Assembly: GCA_021107685.1 (NCBI GenBank)
Contig: JAIOSH010000080.1
Location: 1 to 10,030 of the forward strand
Direction: 5' to 3'
DNA length: 10,030 nucleotides
Origin: Bacteroidales bacterium
Lineage (GTDB): Bacteria > Bacteroidota > Bacteroidia > Bacteroidales > SMBSF39
Shown here: positions 1-7,354 of the stretch, piece by piece
How the letters are laid out: the number at the start of each line of letters is the position of its first letter
How positions within the stretch are numbered: the first letter of the stretch is position 1
Notes under the pieces: generated by a model
Told to the model about the DNA's origin: nothing
What the model saw: the letters and a program-made list of their open reading frames with translations, nothing else
Databases searched by the model: none
Made by a program: the position numbers and the translations under genes

Positions 1-275
1 ATGTACATATTCTGAAAATTGACAGCACAGGCTGGTACAATGGAATAAACACAGGAATTACACCTTATGAAACTCCAAAGCAAATACTTGTTTATCCCAA
101 TCCTGTTAAAAATGAGGTTAAATTTGTACTGGGATTTTACTGCGATTTAGAGCTTAATATTTACAACTCTACCGGTCAGCTTGTTATAAACCATGAATTA
201 CCACACACCCAAACCATAAATATAGCACACCTGCCCAAAGGACTTTATGTTTACATTTTAAAATCGGAGTCATAA
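1..275 (+). CDS. C-terminal end of a T9SS-secreted protein (type A sorting domain), 5' truncated
   Basis: Only the last 90 codons lie in the window; the frame is open from base 3 and stops at TAA 273-275. The end is a typical type A T9SS sorting domain (about 84-272): YPNP near the start, an LNIYNSTGQLV core strand, then LPKGLYVYIL before the stop. In this family the domain directs a protein already exported by Sec across the outer membrane through the type IX system, and is then removed while the cargo is attached to the surface or released. The preceding residues VHILKIDSTGWYNG resemble the end of a propeller-like blade with D-x-y-LLK-DS-G repeats, but that is inference from one partial copy. 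The catalytic or binding part lies outside the window. The last 25 bp overlap the 3' end of the opposing membrane glycosyltransferase gene. Confidence 0.9.
   Translation, partial: VHILKIDSTGWYNGINTGITPYETPKQILVYPNPVKNEVKFVLGFYCDLELNIYNSTGQLVINHELPHTQTINIAHLPKGLYVYILKSES
84..272 (+). other. T9SS type A C-terminal sorting domain
   Basis: About 63 residues with the order seen in this domain family: YPNP, a KNEVKF strand, LNIYNSTGQLV, and INIAHLPKGLYVYIL. No stop or indel interrupts it. It is the clearest single marker that the host belongs to the Bacteroidota and has a type IX secretion system encoded elsewhere. Confidence 0.88.
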
Positions 276-2098
276 TCTTTTATAAGTTCAAATACTGAAC
301 ATTCTCCGTTTTGAATTTTAAAAAATTCTTTGTCAATATTCCAGATGTATGTGCTATAATAATCGGATTCAGGAGGCAAATCATGAACAAGAATGATATT
401 GATAAATTTATTTTTTTCATCATTCCATTCGGTTTTATGCCAGTCAAATTGTAAACGTTCATATCGTAATTGCTTTTTGTTTTTATCAAAAACAGTAACT
501 ACTATCCAAATTCTTAATGGTTTTTGTTTAGATAGAATTGATAAATTATAAGCAAATAATAATGTTTTTCCTGAAAGAGTACCGGCTTTTTCCTTTAATA
601 AACCGAAGAACTCATCATTTATTTCACCTTTGGTTGAAATATCAGATTTGTTATATAAAAGTAATTTATCCAAAGGCTTTTTTCTTTTTAATAAAGAAAA
701 TCCGGTTTGCTTATCATAATCTATTGATTTGTAATATTGGAGCCATTTTTTATTTTTATCAATTTCAACAAGCTGAAAATCCTCGTCAAGGCTTGGATAA
801 TTTGAATAATGTACCTGGCTTAAATTTCCACCATTTCGGAAGTTCAGAAACGACCAGCACATTTCCCTTTGACGTGCTCCACCTATTGTTGGAGGAATTT
901 TTCCCTGAACATATTCCGCATTTATTTTATCGTAAAATCTTTGAATAACTCTTTCATTCTCCCGTGAATTATGTGATAAGTTCATATTAAATAAAAAATG
1001 TACGGGTATAATTAATAATGGTAAAGCAATTAAATAAATTATTTTAAGATGTAATTTACTATACAAGCGGTCGCACATAAAAATTATACTTCCAATAAAA
1101 AACGGGAAAAAATAAAGCCCGGTCCTGTCTTCGGGATAATTTATATTCAATAATAAGCTAAGCAATAAACAAGCAAAAAAACTTCCAAATAAGAGATAAA
1201 TGAAAATAAAATTGCTGTTTGTGAAAAATTTTATATTAATATTTTTCACAAACAGATAAATAAATATCGCACATATTATTAAAAAGTAAAATATTATAAA
1301 ATATCCAATGATATGAGATTCCCATCCTGCTATTAATTTTATTAATGTTCTTACGCTTACTTGCAAAAAGCCATCTGTTAACCCATAGTATAAGAGACCT
1401 TTTTCCTTCATTATAAATAATAATTTAATAAAAAGGAAAGCGGGAGTAAGTCCTAAAAGCAGATTTATAGCGCTTAATTTTAAAGATTTTTTTAAATCAG
1501 ATGCTTTGAATCTATAAATTATGTTAAGAAATAATAAACCTATAATAATCAAATCCGATGTTAATAATGTCAAATTTGATAGAACAGCAAGATTTATAAA
1601 AATAAGCGTGTATAAATAATATTTGCCAAGGTTAAATTTTACAACATTTATCAAATGCCATAATGCTCCGAACAACAAAGCCATTGACATTCCGTAACCT
1701 CTTGTTAAAGTAAAAAAATCAACGAAATTATGAGATAAGCAAATAGAAAGAAAAAATATCCATTGTAATGTTTTGTTTGATATTTCTTTTGATATTTTAT
1801 AGCAGAAATAAAAAAATAATGGTGCAAAAATCAAATTGGGCAGTCTAATGGCAAGTTCGGAAGAGCCGAGCAATCTATAGCTTATTATTGACAGTGCGGA
1901 ATTAAGAATATGATTATTAGCATCCCAGTGAGCAATAAACGGAAGAAACCTGCCAAAATGAATATAGTGATAAAAAGTAGCTGCTTCATCATAAGTTATT
2001 GGAATAAAAAATGCTCTTAGCCATAGATAAATCCAAATCAGAAGTGATAGTAAAAGAAATATTTTCTTATCAGATAATATACCGGATCTATTATTCAT
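251..2098 (-). CDS. GT-C fold membrane glycosyltransferase (ArnT/PMT_2-like)
   Basis: This is a 615-residue polytopic inner-membrane protein. Residues 1-375 are a chain of hydrophobic helices, probably 10 to 12. The first outer loop carries Y-D-E-A (D37, E38), followed by HWDANNH (57-63) and a later RLPN (85-88). This order matches the ArnT/PMT-like 'glycosyltransferase family 39' group. Those enzymes use a polyprenyl-phosphate sugar and transfer it on the periplasmic side; the acidic residue in the first loop is the usual catalytic candidate. Residues from about 376 to 615 form a soluble tail that I do not recognise, probably periplasmic. The start is ATG at 2096-2098 with no Shine-Dalgarno sequence. 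The gap of 251 bp from the gene upstream points to its own transcript. The acceptor and sugar are unknown; lipid, glycan or protein are all possible. Confidence 0.72.
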   Translation of the reverse strand: MNNRSGILSDKKIFLLLSLLIWIYLWLRAFFIPITYDEAATFYHYIHFGRFLPFIAHWDANNHILNSALSIISYRLLGSSELAIRLPNLIFAPLFFYFCYKISKEISNKTLQWIFFLSICLSHNFVDFFTLTRGYGMSMALLFGALWHLINVVKFNLGKYYLYTLIFINLAVLSNLTLLTSDLIIIGLLFLNIIYRFKASDLKKSLKLSAINLLLGLTPAFLFIKLLFIMKEKGLLYYGLTDGFLQVSVRTLIKLIAGWESHIIGYFIIFYFLIICAIFIYLFVKNINIKFFTNSNFIFIYLLFGSFFACLLLSLLLNINYPEDRTGLYFFPFFIGSIIFMCDRLYSKLHLKIIYLIALPLLIIPVHFLFNMNLSHNSRENERVIQRFYDKINAEYVQGKIPPTIGGARQREMCWSFLNFRNGGNLSQVHYSNYPSLDEDFQLVEIDKNKKWLQYYKSIDYDKQTGFSLLKRKKPLDKLLLYNKSDISTKGEINDEFFGLLKEKAGTLSGKTLLFAYNLSILSKQKPLRIWIVVTVFDKNKKQLRYERLQFDWHKTEWNDEKNKFINIILVHDLPPESDYYSTYIWNIDKEFFKIQNGECSVFELIKDYDSDFKM

Positions 2099-2160
2099 TA
2101 GTAGCTATTCAGTTTATTGATCAATTCCTATTTTCTAATTTTGAGGATAGATTTTAAAAA

Positions 2161-2236
2161 ATGGTATAATGGTATATTCGGAACATTGAGCGAAGTCGAA
2201 ATGTGTAGCATCGAAGGGTATAATGGTATAATGGTA
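2161..2236. repeat. GGTATAAT direct repeats flanking a small hairpin
   Basis: GGTATAAT occurs at 2163-2170, followed by an imperfect copy (GGTATATT), and again twice in tandem at 2217-2232. Between the two groups lies TTCGGAACATTGAGCGAAGT and the rest of a hairpin-like segment. The arrangement looks like a small element inserted into, or bounded by, an 8-bp tandem array. What is seen is the repetition; that the middle is mobile is inference. Confidence 0.6.
2183..2204. repeat. Small inverted repeat with GAGCGAAGTCGA loop
   Basis: ACATT (2183-2187) and AATGT (2200-2204) are perfectly complementary around the loop GAGCGAAGTCGA. From memory, TGAGCGAAGTCGAA-type segments with variable complementary arms recur in intergenic DNA of many Bacteroidota genomes. 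The arms are short and AT-rich, so this is more likely a dispersed-repeat remnant than a working terminator. Confidence 0.5.
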
Positions 2237-2253
2237 CTAACACACATATTACC

Positions 2254-2280
2254 TTATTTCCCCTATTTCCCTTATTTCCC
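2254..2280. repeat. Three tandem 9-bp units, TTATTTCCC
   Basis: TTATTTCCC (2254-2262), CTATTTCCC (2263-2271) and TTATTTCCC (2272-2280) stand head to tail with one base difference. Being a multiple of three, the unit also yields a Tyr-Phe-Pro repeat in a spurious reading frame. It may vary in copy number between strains. Confidence 0.75.
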
Positions 2281-2349
2281 ATTCAATAATTATATTTACC
2301 AAGAAATTTTTATTGTTAATTTAATACAGATTAGTTTCGTTCATAAAAA

Positions 2350-4044
2350 TTAAAAGGAATATGTAATTCCTGCCATCAGGTTGAATCGTTGTGAAGGATA
2401 ATTATACCATTTATAATATCTTAAATTACCAATATTATTGAAGTTTACAAAAGCCGACAAAATTTTTGAATACCTGTATTCCAATCCTAAATTAATATCT
2501 GTGATACCATTTATTTTTTCTGCTGTCAGTTCATTATTTTTATAAAATTTTACATACTTTTTACCATACATAAAAAGTTCAGCTTTTACAATTATCTTAT
2601 TTTGAATATTATAATTCACTGCAAAACAAATATCAAATTCGGGTTTGTGCCAGGGTTTTAATTCATCCGTCATTGAATATTCATAATAATTTGCCCGAAG
2701 CATTACTCTTATTTTTTCTTTTTCCTGATAAGCTATTTCGGCTTTTGCATTGATAAATTTAACATCATCATAAACAACGGTAAATTTATTATTCGGAATT
2801 TCATTAGTATCAGCTACAAAAAAAGGCATTTGGTCGGTATTGGAGCTTGAAACATTTACACAATAATCTATCTCCTTGCTGAAATTACCTTTTATTCCAC
2901 CAAATATTTCAAATTTATTATATGAATAAGTCATGGGAATAGTAGAAATAATAAAGGGATTTTCATCGCTAAAAGCCTTGAAATTATTTTTCTTCATATT
3001 ACCTGTTATGCCGGCATAAGCATTCAGCATATTTTTAATTACATCAATTTCGACTCTAACAATTGGATAGAAATGAACATAAGAAATTGTATCTGCTTCA
3101 ACAGAAGCATTTAAGCCTATATAAAATTTGTATTCATTAAATTTTATTTTATAAAACGGTTGTAATTTTATAATGGCATTATTGGTAGAAATAATACTGT
3201 CGTTGTTAATAAAAAAATCAACATCTGCAATCAGTCCTAAATTTTGGTCATTTGTAAAATCAAACAGTTCAATATTCTTATTAATTTCCGCATTAAAATT
3301 AATATTTTGTTCGTTGGTTTTATAATTATCCGAAAGGTAATAATATTTTAAAGAGAATGAATGATTCAATTTTTGTAAGTATGTATAAGTGCTGTTGAAT
3401 TTTGCCTTTGCACCAATAAGTGAAAATTTTTGTTTTAAATCATCTTTTGATAAAGATATGTAAGGATAATCTTCCGGTTTATATCCATAGAAATGATATA
3501 CATTTCTTTTATAAAAAACATTACCTGATAATGTATGTCTCGAATAAAATTTTTTGGCGAAAATATTTATTTCATTTTCACTATAATCATTATTAGCATA
3601 GTCTTTAATATTTCCTGTTGAAGAAAGATGCTTTAAATGAACACCAAAAGAATTTTTCTTAGAACGTAATTTGTTTGCAAAAAATTCAAAATATGGAGTA
3701 GTATAAGATCCGAATCCTAATTTTACATAATTTTTATAAAGTTTGCTTATAGGTTCTCCTAATATTTTAGCAGGAGTAATTGGTGTGAGTTGAACAGGAG
3801 TGTTTATTATCTTTGATTTAATTGAATATGAGAATTCAGGTTTTTCAATAATTTCATCTTTAATTTTAGGAACGAGATTAATTTTAAATGCATCGGAAAT
3901 AGTAGGTTCGTAAGGTGCAATAACTGTAATTTCTTCTATATGTGTTTCTTCCTGTGATTTGGCAATATTGCCGAATATTGTAACAATTAATAAAATTATC
4001 ACAAATTTTAAAAACTTTATATTTAAACAGAGCTTTGTATTCAC
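2350..4044 (-). CDS. Outer-membrane beta-barrel protein paired with the TPR gene (TonB-receptor-like, no plug)
   Basis: This is a 564-residue exported protein. Residues 1-30 form a signal peptide with a predicted cut after AKS (30), before Q31. The mature start carries IEEITVIAPYEP (36-47) then SDAFKINLVPK, a segment I recall as conserved in a Bacteroidota family usually labelled 'TonB-dependent receptor' or 'outer membrane protein'. ITVIAPYEP looks somewhat like a TonB box, but there is no room for a plug domain: barrel-like alternating strands begin near Y106 (YVKLGFGSY) and run to the end. The chain ends in FNLMAGITYSF, with the terminal Phe typical of barrel proteins recognised by BamA. 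The start is GTG at 4042-4044, supported by AGGAGG 8 nt before it. It is the second gene of an operon, 34 bp after the TPR gene. Function is unknown; a transport or assembly pore working with the TPR protein is the natural guess. Confidence 0.7.
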   Translation of the reverse strand: MNTKLCLNIKFLKFVIILLIVTIFGNIAKSQEETHIEEITVIAPYEPTISDAFKINLVPKIKDEIIEKPEFSYSIKSKIINTPVQLTPITPAKILGEPISKLYKNYVKLGFGSYTTPYFEFFANKLRSKKNSFGVHLKHLSSTGNIKDYANNDYSENEINIFAKKFYSRHTLSGNVFYKRNVYHFYGYKPEDYPYISLSKDDLKQKFSLIGAKAKFNSTYTYLQKLNHSFSLKYYYLSDNYKTNEQNINFNAEINKNIELFDFTNDQNLGLIADVDFFINNDSIISTNNAIIKLQPFYKIKFNEYKFYIGLNASVEADTISYVHFYPIVRVEIDVIKNMLNAYAGITGNMKKNNFKAFSDENPFIISTIPMTYSYNKFEIFGGIKGNFSKEIDYCVNVSSSNTDQMPFFVADTNEIPNNKFTVVYDDVKFINAKAEIAYQEKEKIRVMLRANYYEYSMTDELKPWHKPEFDICFAVNYNIQNKIIVKAELFMYGKKYVKFYKNNELTAEKINGITDINLGLEYRYSKILSAFVNFNNIGNLRYYKWYNYPSQRFNLMAGITYSF

Positions 4045-4052
4045 AATTATTT

Positions 4053-4058
4053 CCTCCT
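4053..4058 (-). promoter_or_regulatory. Strong Shine-Dalgarno AGGAGG that fixes a GTG start
   Basis: On the minus strand AGGAGG is followed by eight bases (AAATAATT) and then GTG. No ATG lies nearby in frame, and the signal peptide begins at this GTG, so the site decides the start. The other genes here have A-rich leaders without such a motif, as is usual in Bacteroidota. Confidence 0.7.
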
Positions 4059-4078
4059 GTTATTGTTATGTTATTTAT

Positions 4079-7000
4079 TTAGTATATGCCTTCTGCCTCA
4101 CTATCTTCCTGCTCAATGTCCTCAATCTGAATTTCAAAATCTTCCTCTTGTATAGTGTCGTTTTCAATTAACTTTTCTTTCTCAATTATTTCAGCTTTTT
4201 CAGCTTCAAGAATATTATTTAATTTTTCCTTTGCTATCTGAACAAGGACAGCACCTTCATAATTATCAATAATACTTTGTAATGTTTGTTTAGCCTGGAA
4301 AATATTTTCTGTTTTTTCGTAAATATCAGATAAAAGGATAAATCCTTTAGCTACCCAAAAATCATGAGAAGAATATTGATTTATTAATTCAAAAACCATT
4401 TTTTCTGCTTCCTTAAACTTTTCAAGAGTAAATTGAATGTATGCAAGATAATATTTTGCTTCTGCAGCTTCTTTTCCCTGTGAAAGCCCGATAATAGTTT
4501 CAAATTCCGTAGTTGCCTGTTTATAATTTTCTAAAGTCAGATATGATTGTGCAATAATCAAATGTGCATTAATTATTAAATTATTAGATACTTTTTCGGC
4601 TGCAAGGAGTTTTTTTGCTGAATTAATTGCAGGTTCATATTTTTCAAGCAAATAATTACATTTCATTTGGCCATTAAGAGCTTCAATGATATTGTTTTTG
4701 TATTCAGCGGTTTTTTCAAGTTCGTAAAAATTTTTATATGCTTCTTTATAATTTTCCAAAGTAAAATAAATCTTAGCAGCTTTCAGCAAAGAGTTTTCAG
4801 TAAAATTTGACTTGGGTTTGTTTATCACAAAATTATATCCTTGTAATGCTTGTTGCAATGAATCAATTTTTAATTCACATTCAGCTTTGTAATAATTTGC
4901 ATTAACAAGAAATATTCCTTCAGGAAAATTTTCAATATAATTTTCAAAAGCTTTAACAGAACTTTTGCAATTACCATTCATATATAAATTTTCTGCTGCA
5001 ATATATGTTATTGAATCCTGCCCTGAAGTTGTAACATCGGCAAAAGACAAACCTTGTACATATATAAAGAAATCATCAACTTTGTTAATATCAACATAAA
5101 TATTACGAATACTGACCAAAGCCTCGTTTGATTCGGGAGTTGCCGGATAATCATCAACAATTTTTTTGAATGTATTTAAAGCCAGGTCATTTTCACCATT
5201 ATTATAATAAATCAATCCTATTTTAAGCCGTGATTTTTTTTCATAGCTGCTTGACGGATATTTCTCTACAATTTCCTTAAAATGAATCAGAGCTTTCTCA
5301 TTATTTTTTATGGTAAGATAAGTTGATGCTAATTCATATTCTGCATCATCGGCAAAGGCAGAATTACTTTGCTCATTTATTATGGTTTGCAATGCAATAA
5401 TTTTTTCATCATATCTTCCGAGAACTCCCAATGCTAAAGCCCTTTGGTATAAAGCATAATCAACATCAAGAATATTCATATTTATTGCTTTATCATACCA
5501 GGCAATGGCATTATCATATTTTTTATTAATAAAATATGAATCACCTATTCTGAGATAAGCATCACAAACCATTTTTTGGCTTTCATTTTCTTTTTTATCA
5601 ATAAATTTTCTAAATGATGTTATTGCCTTTGAATATTCTTTCTTTTTAAAATATACATATCCGAGATTATAATTAGCAATATTATATTTTGGCAAGCTAA
5701 AAGCTCCCGGAGAAATTAAAAATTCATTATAATATTTTTCTGCTCCCCAGTAATTTGATAATCTGTAAAAACATTCACCTATCCAGTAATTACTTTCTGC
5801 TGATATTGATCTATCTATGTCATTTTTTATTGACTTTTTAAAAAGTTTTATAGCTTCTTTAAAATTGTTTTCATTAAATAGTTCTATTCCCCTGTAATAT
5901 GTAATTTTTTGGTAAGTTGCCTTTAGATTTTCATCTTGATTTTTTATACTTTCAATGGCATAAAGCGCATCTTTGTAATTTTTTGTTGACATAGCAATGT
6001 TTACAAGGAAACTATATGCTTCGTCATTACGACTTGAATTAGGATAATTTTTCAGATATTTTTTCAATGCTTTTATTGCTTCACTATAAGGGTCATAAGA
6101 AAGTTCATAGGATAATTTTGCATATTTGAATAAAGCATCTTCTTTAATTTCCTTGTCAAACGGGAGTTTATAAGCTGATAAGAATGCATTGGCGGCAAAT
6201 TGTTTATGTTTTGTTTTTAAATAACATTCTCCCAAATGATAATAGGCATTTTGAGACAATGAATCTCTTTTATTCACTACTTCTTGGAAATTGCCAATAG
6301 CTTTATCGTATTGAGAGGTTTTATAATATGAATACCCAAGTCGGTAATAGTCTTCCCTGCTGATTATTGTCAGGCTTGTTTCAGAATATTTTTCTAAATA
6401 AGGTATTGCTTCTTCATAGCGGGATGTTCTGAAATATGATTCTCCTGTCATGCGAGCAATTTCAGGAACTCTTTTTGCTGTTGCTTTTTCAAGCAAAGAG
6501 GGTGCTGTCTTGAGAAGCTCATCATATTTTTCCTGGAGAAAATATATCTGAACTATATAATAAGGCGTAATGGATTTAAAATTTTCATCATCGGATAGTT
6601 TTTGAAAACCTATTAAAGCAGTTTCATAATTTTTATCAGTATAAGCTATATGAGCATAATAATAATTAGCAGGAGAAGAATAGCGTGTATTTTTATCTTT
6701 AATTTCAAAGAATGCTTCTTTTGCTTTTTCATAGTCTTTTGTACAAAAATAACTATACCCTATTTTAAAATAGTATTCGGCTAATTCATTGTTATTTAGC
6801 TCAAACAGGTCGGCTTTATTAAAATATTTTATAGCTTTTCTGTATTTTTTATTCCTGTATTCAAATTTTCCAAGCTGGAAATAAGCAAGTTTAACTTTTG
6901 AATTTGCAGGATGATTTTTAATAAATTCAGTCAACTTATATTCAGCATCTTTATTAAATAATTCAAATGCACAAATAGCATCATAATATTCGGCATTTAT

Positions 7001-7213
7001 CCTTATTTCGGAAAGAGGGTCATTTATTGTTTCAATAATATTAACAAATTCTTGCTGTGCTGCACCATATTTTTCTTTATTAAACAATTCCATTGCAAGG
7101 CTGTATTCAGCTTCAGGATTATTATAAATAGCAGTTTTTTGGGCATTTGTATTAATAAAAAAACAAGCATTAAAAGAAAAAATCAGTAATATTATTTTAA
7201 ATAAATTGTTCAT
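4079..7213 (-). CDS. Large exported tetratricopeptide-repeat (TPR) protein
   Basis: This protein has 1044 residues. Residues 1-24 are a signal peptide cut after TNA (24), before Q25; no lipobox is seen, so a soluble periplasmic location is most likely. Almost all the rest is TPR: some twenty or more helix pairs of about 34 residues, such as YYFKIGYSYFCTKDYEKAKE (near 149-168), YYRLGYSYYKTSQYDKAIGN and YNLGYVYFKKKEYSKAITSF. Such superhelices bind partner proteins or peptides. The last 40 or so residues leave the repeats and are highly acidic (EEDFEIQIEDIEQEDSEAEG), possibly a disordered contact region. It is first in an operon with the barrel protein (34-bp gap), which suggests a periplasmic scaffold or adaptor docking on that barrel. 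Start ATG at 7211-7213 has an A-rich leader. It is longer than the T9SS lipoprotein SprE and lacks a lipobox, so I do not call it SprE. Confidence 0.8.
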   Translation of the reverse strand: MNNLFKIILLIFSFNACFFINTNAQKTAIYNNPEAEYSLAMELFNKEKYGAAQQEFVNIIETINDPLSEIRINAEYYDAICAFELFNKDAEYKLTEFIKNHPANSKVKLAYFQLGKFEYRNKKYRKAIKYFNKADLFELNNNELAEYYFKIGYSYFCTKDYEKAKEAFFEIKDKNTRYSSPANYYYAHIAYTDKNYETALIGFQKLSDDENFKSITPYYIVQIYFLQEKYDELLKTAPSLLEKATAKRVPEIARMTGESYFRTSRYEEAIPYLEKYSETSLTIISREDYYRLGYSYYKTSQYDKAIGNFQEVVNKRDSLSQNAYYHLGECYLKTKHKQFAANAFLSAYKLPFDKEIKEDALFKYAKLSYELSYDPYSEAIKALKKYLKNYPNSSRNDEAYSFLVNIAMSTKNYKDALYAIESIKNQDENLKATYQKITYYRGIELFNENNFKEAIKLFKKSIKNDIDRSISAESNYWIGECFYRLSNYWGAEKYYNEFLISPGAFSLPKYNIANYNLGYVYFKKKEYSKAITSFRKFIDKKENESQKMVCDAYLRIGDSYFINKKYDNAIAWYDKAINMNILDVDYALYQRALALGVLGRYDEKIIALQTIINEQSNSAFADDAEYELASTYLTIKNNEKALIHFKEIVEKYPSSSYEKKSRLKIGLIYYNNGENDLALNTFKKIVDDYPATPESNEALVSIRNIYVDINKVDDFFIYVQGLSFADVTTSGQDSITYIAAENLYMNGNCKSSVKAFENYIENFPEGIFLVNANYYKAECELKIDSLQQALQGYNFVINKPKSNFTENSLLKAAKIYFTLENYKEAYKNFYELEKTAEYKNNIIEALNGQMKCNYLLEKYEPAINSAKKLLAAEKVSNNLIINAHLIIAQSYLTLENYKQATTEFETIIGLSQGKEAAEAKYYLAYIQFTLEKFKEAEKMVFELINQYSSHDFWVAKGFILLSDIYEKTENIFQAKQTLQSIIDNYEGAVLVQIAKEKLNNILEAEKAEIIEKEKLIENDTIQEEDFEIQIEDIEQEDSEAEGIY

Positions 7214-7235
7214 TTTTATTTTTTTGAATATGTTT

Positions 7236-7243
7236 CAAAATTA
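7236..7243 (-). promoter_or_regulatory. Candidate -7 box (TAATTTTG) for the TPR/barrel operon
   Basis: The minus strand reads TAATTTTG, matching the Bacteroidota TAnnTTTG element, 22 nt before the TPR start codon. No clear TTG/TTTG element is seen at the expected upstream distance, and the DNA is so AT-rich that chance matches are likely. Confidence 0.35.
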
Positions 7244-7285
7244 ATAACTATATTAAAAAAAAAATCAGTATTAATTTATTAATAA

Positions 7286-7301
7286 TAACAATGGATTGTT
7301 A
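7286..7301. repeat. Short palindrome TAACAATGGATTGTTA
   Basis: A 7-bp inverted repeat (TAACAAT / ATTGTTA) is separated by GG, in the 141-bp gap between the DUF5916 gene and the TPR gene. It lies upstream of the TPR start and of the candidate -7 box, so it could be an operator. With almost no loop and little GC it is a poor terminator. The rest of the gap is A/T runs. Confidence 0.35.
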
Positions 7302-7354
7302 ATAACTTTTAACGTGATTAATGATAAGATATTTTAGCCTGTTTAATTTCTAAA

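Larger units (their letters stand above)
2099..2349. other. Repeat-rich intergenic spacer without a gene
   Basis: This gap separates the barrel gene from the glycosyltransferase gene and should hold the glycosyltransferase promoter. No CAAAnnTA, the complement of the Bacteroidota -7 box, is visible on the minus-strand side. TAATTTTG occurs on the plus strand at 2136-2143, with a TTG 16 nt upstream, but it faces no convincing gene. The spacer holds GGTATAAT repeats, a short hairpin and a 9-bp tandem repeat, listed separately. An open frame runs through it on the plus strand from a TTG, but it translates the repeats and has no family resemblance. Confidence 0.6.

Noticed and set aside
280..489. 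Second minus-strand frame inside the end of the glycosyltransferase gene
   Set aside because: Out of frame with a gene that continues without a break to 251; the apparent protein is a shadow, not evidence of a frameshift.
538..948. Plus-strand open frame of 136 codons
   Set aside because: It lies entirely opposite the glycosyltransferase gene, which has clear family motifs; its own translation resembles nothing and is a shadow frame.
2163..2232. TATAAT hexamers read as sigma-70 -10 boxes
   Set aside because: The Bacteroidota primary sigma factor uses TAnnTTTG, the hexamers are part of a repeat unit, and none is placed sensibly before a gene on its strand.
2117..2353. Plus-strand open frame of 78 codons in the spacer
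   Set aside because: It begins at TTG, translates the tandem repeats (Tyr-Phe-Pro run) and overlaps the end of the barrel gene. There is no signal of a real protein.
3959..4171. Plus-strand hydrophobic open frame of 70 codons
   Set aside because: It is antisense to the signal peptide of the barrel gene and the acidic tail of the TPR gene; the hydrophobicity arises from AT-rich complementary codons.
7163..7165. Cys17 of the TPR protein as a lipoprotein attachment site
   Set aside because: The preceding residues (SFNA) do not form a lipobox, and a better signal peptidase I site (TNA before Q25) follows.
4079..7213. TPR protein as the T9SS component SprE/PorW
   Set aside because: SprE/PorW is a shorter lipoprotein; this one lacks a lipobox and sits with a different partner gene, so the assignment is not supported.
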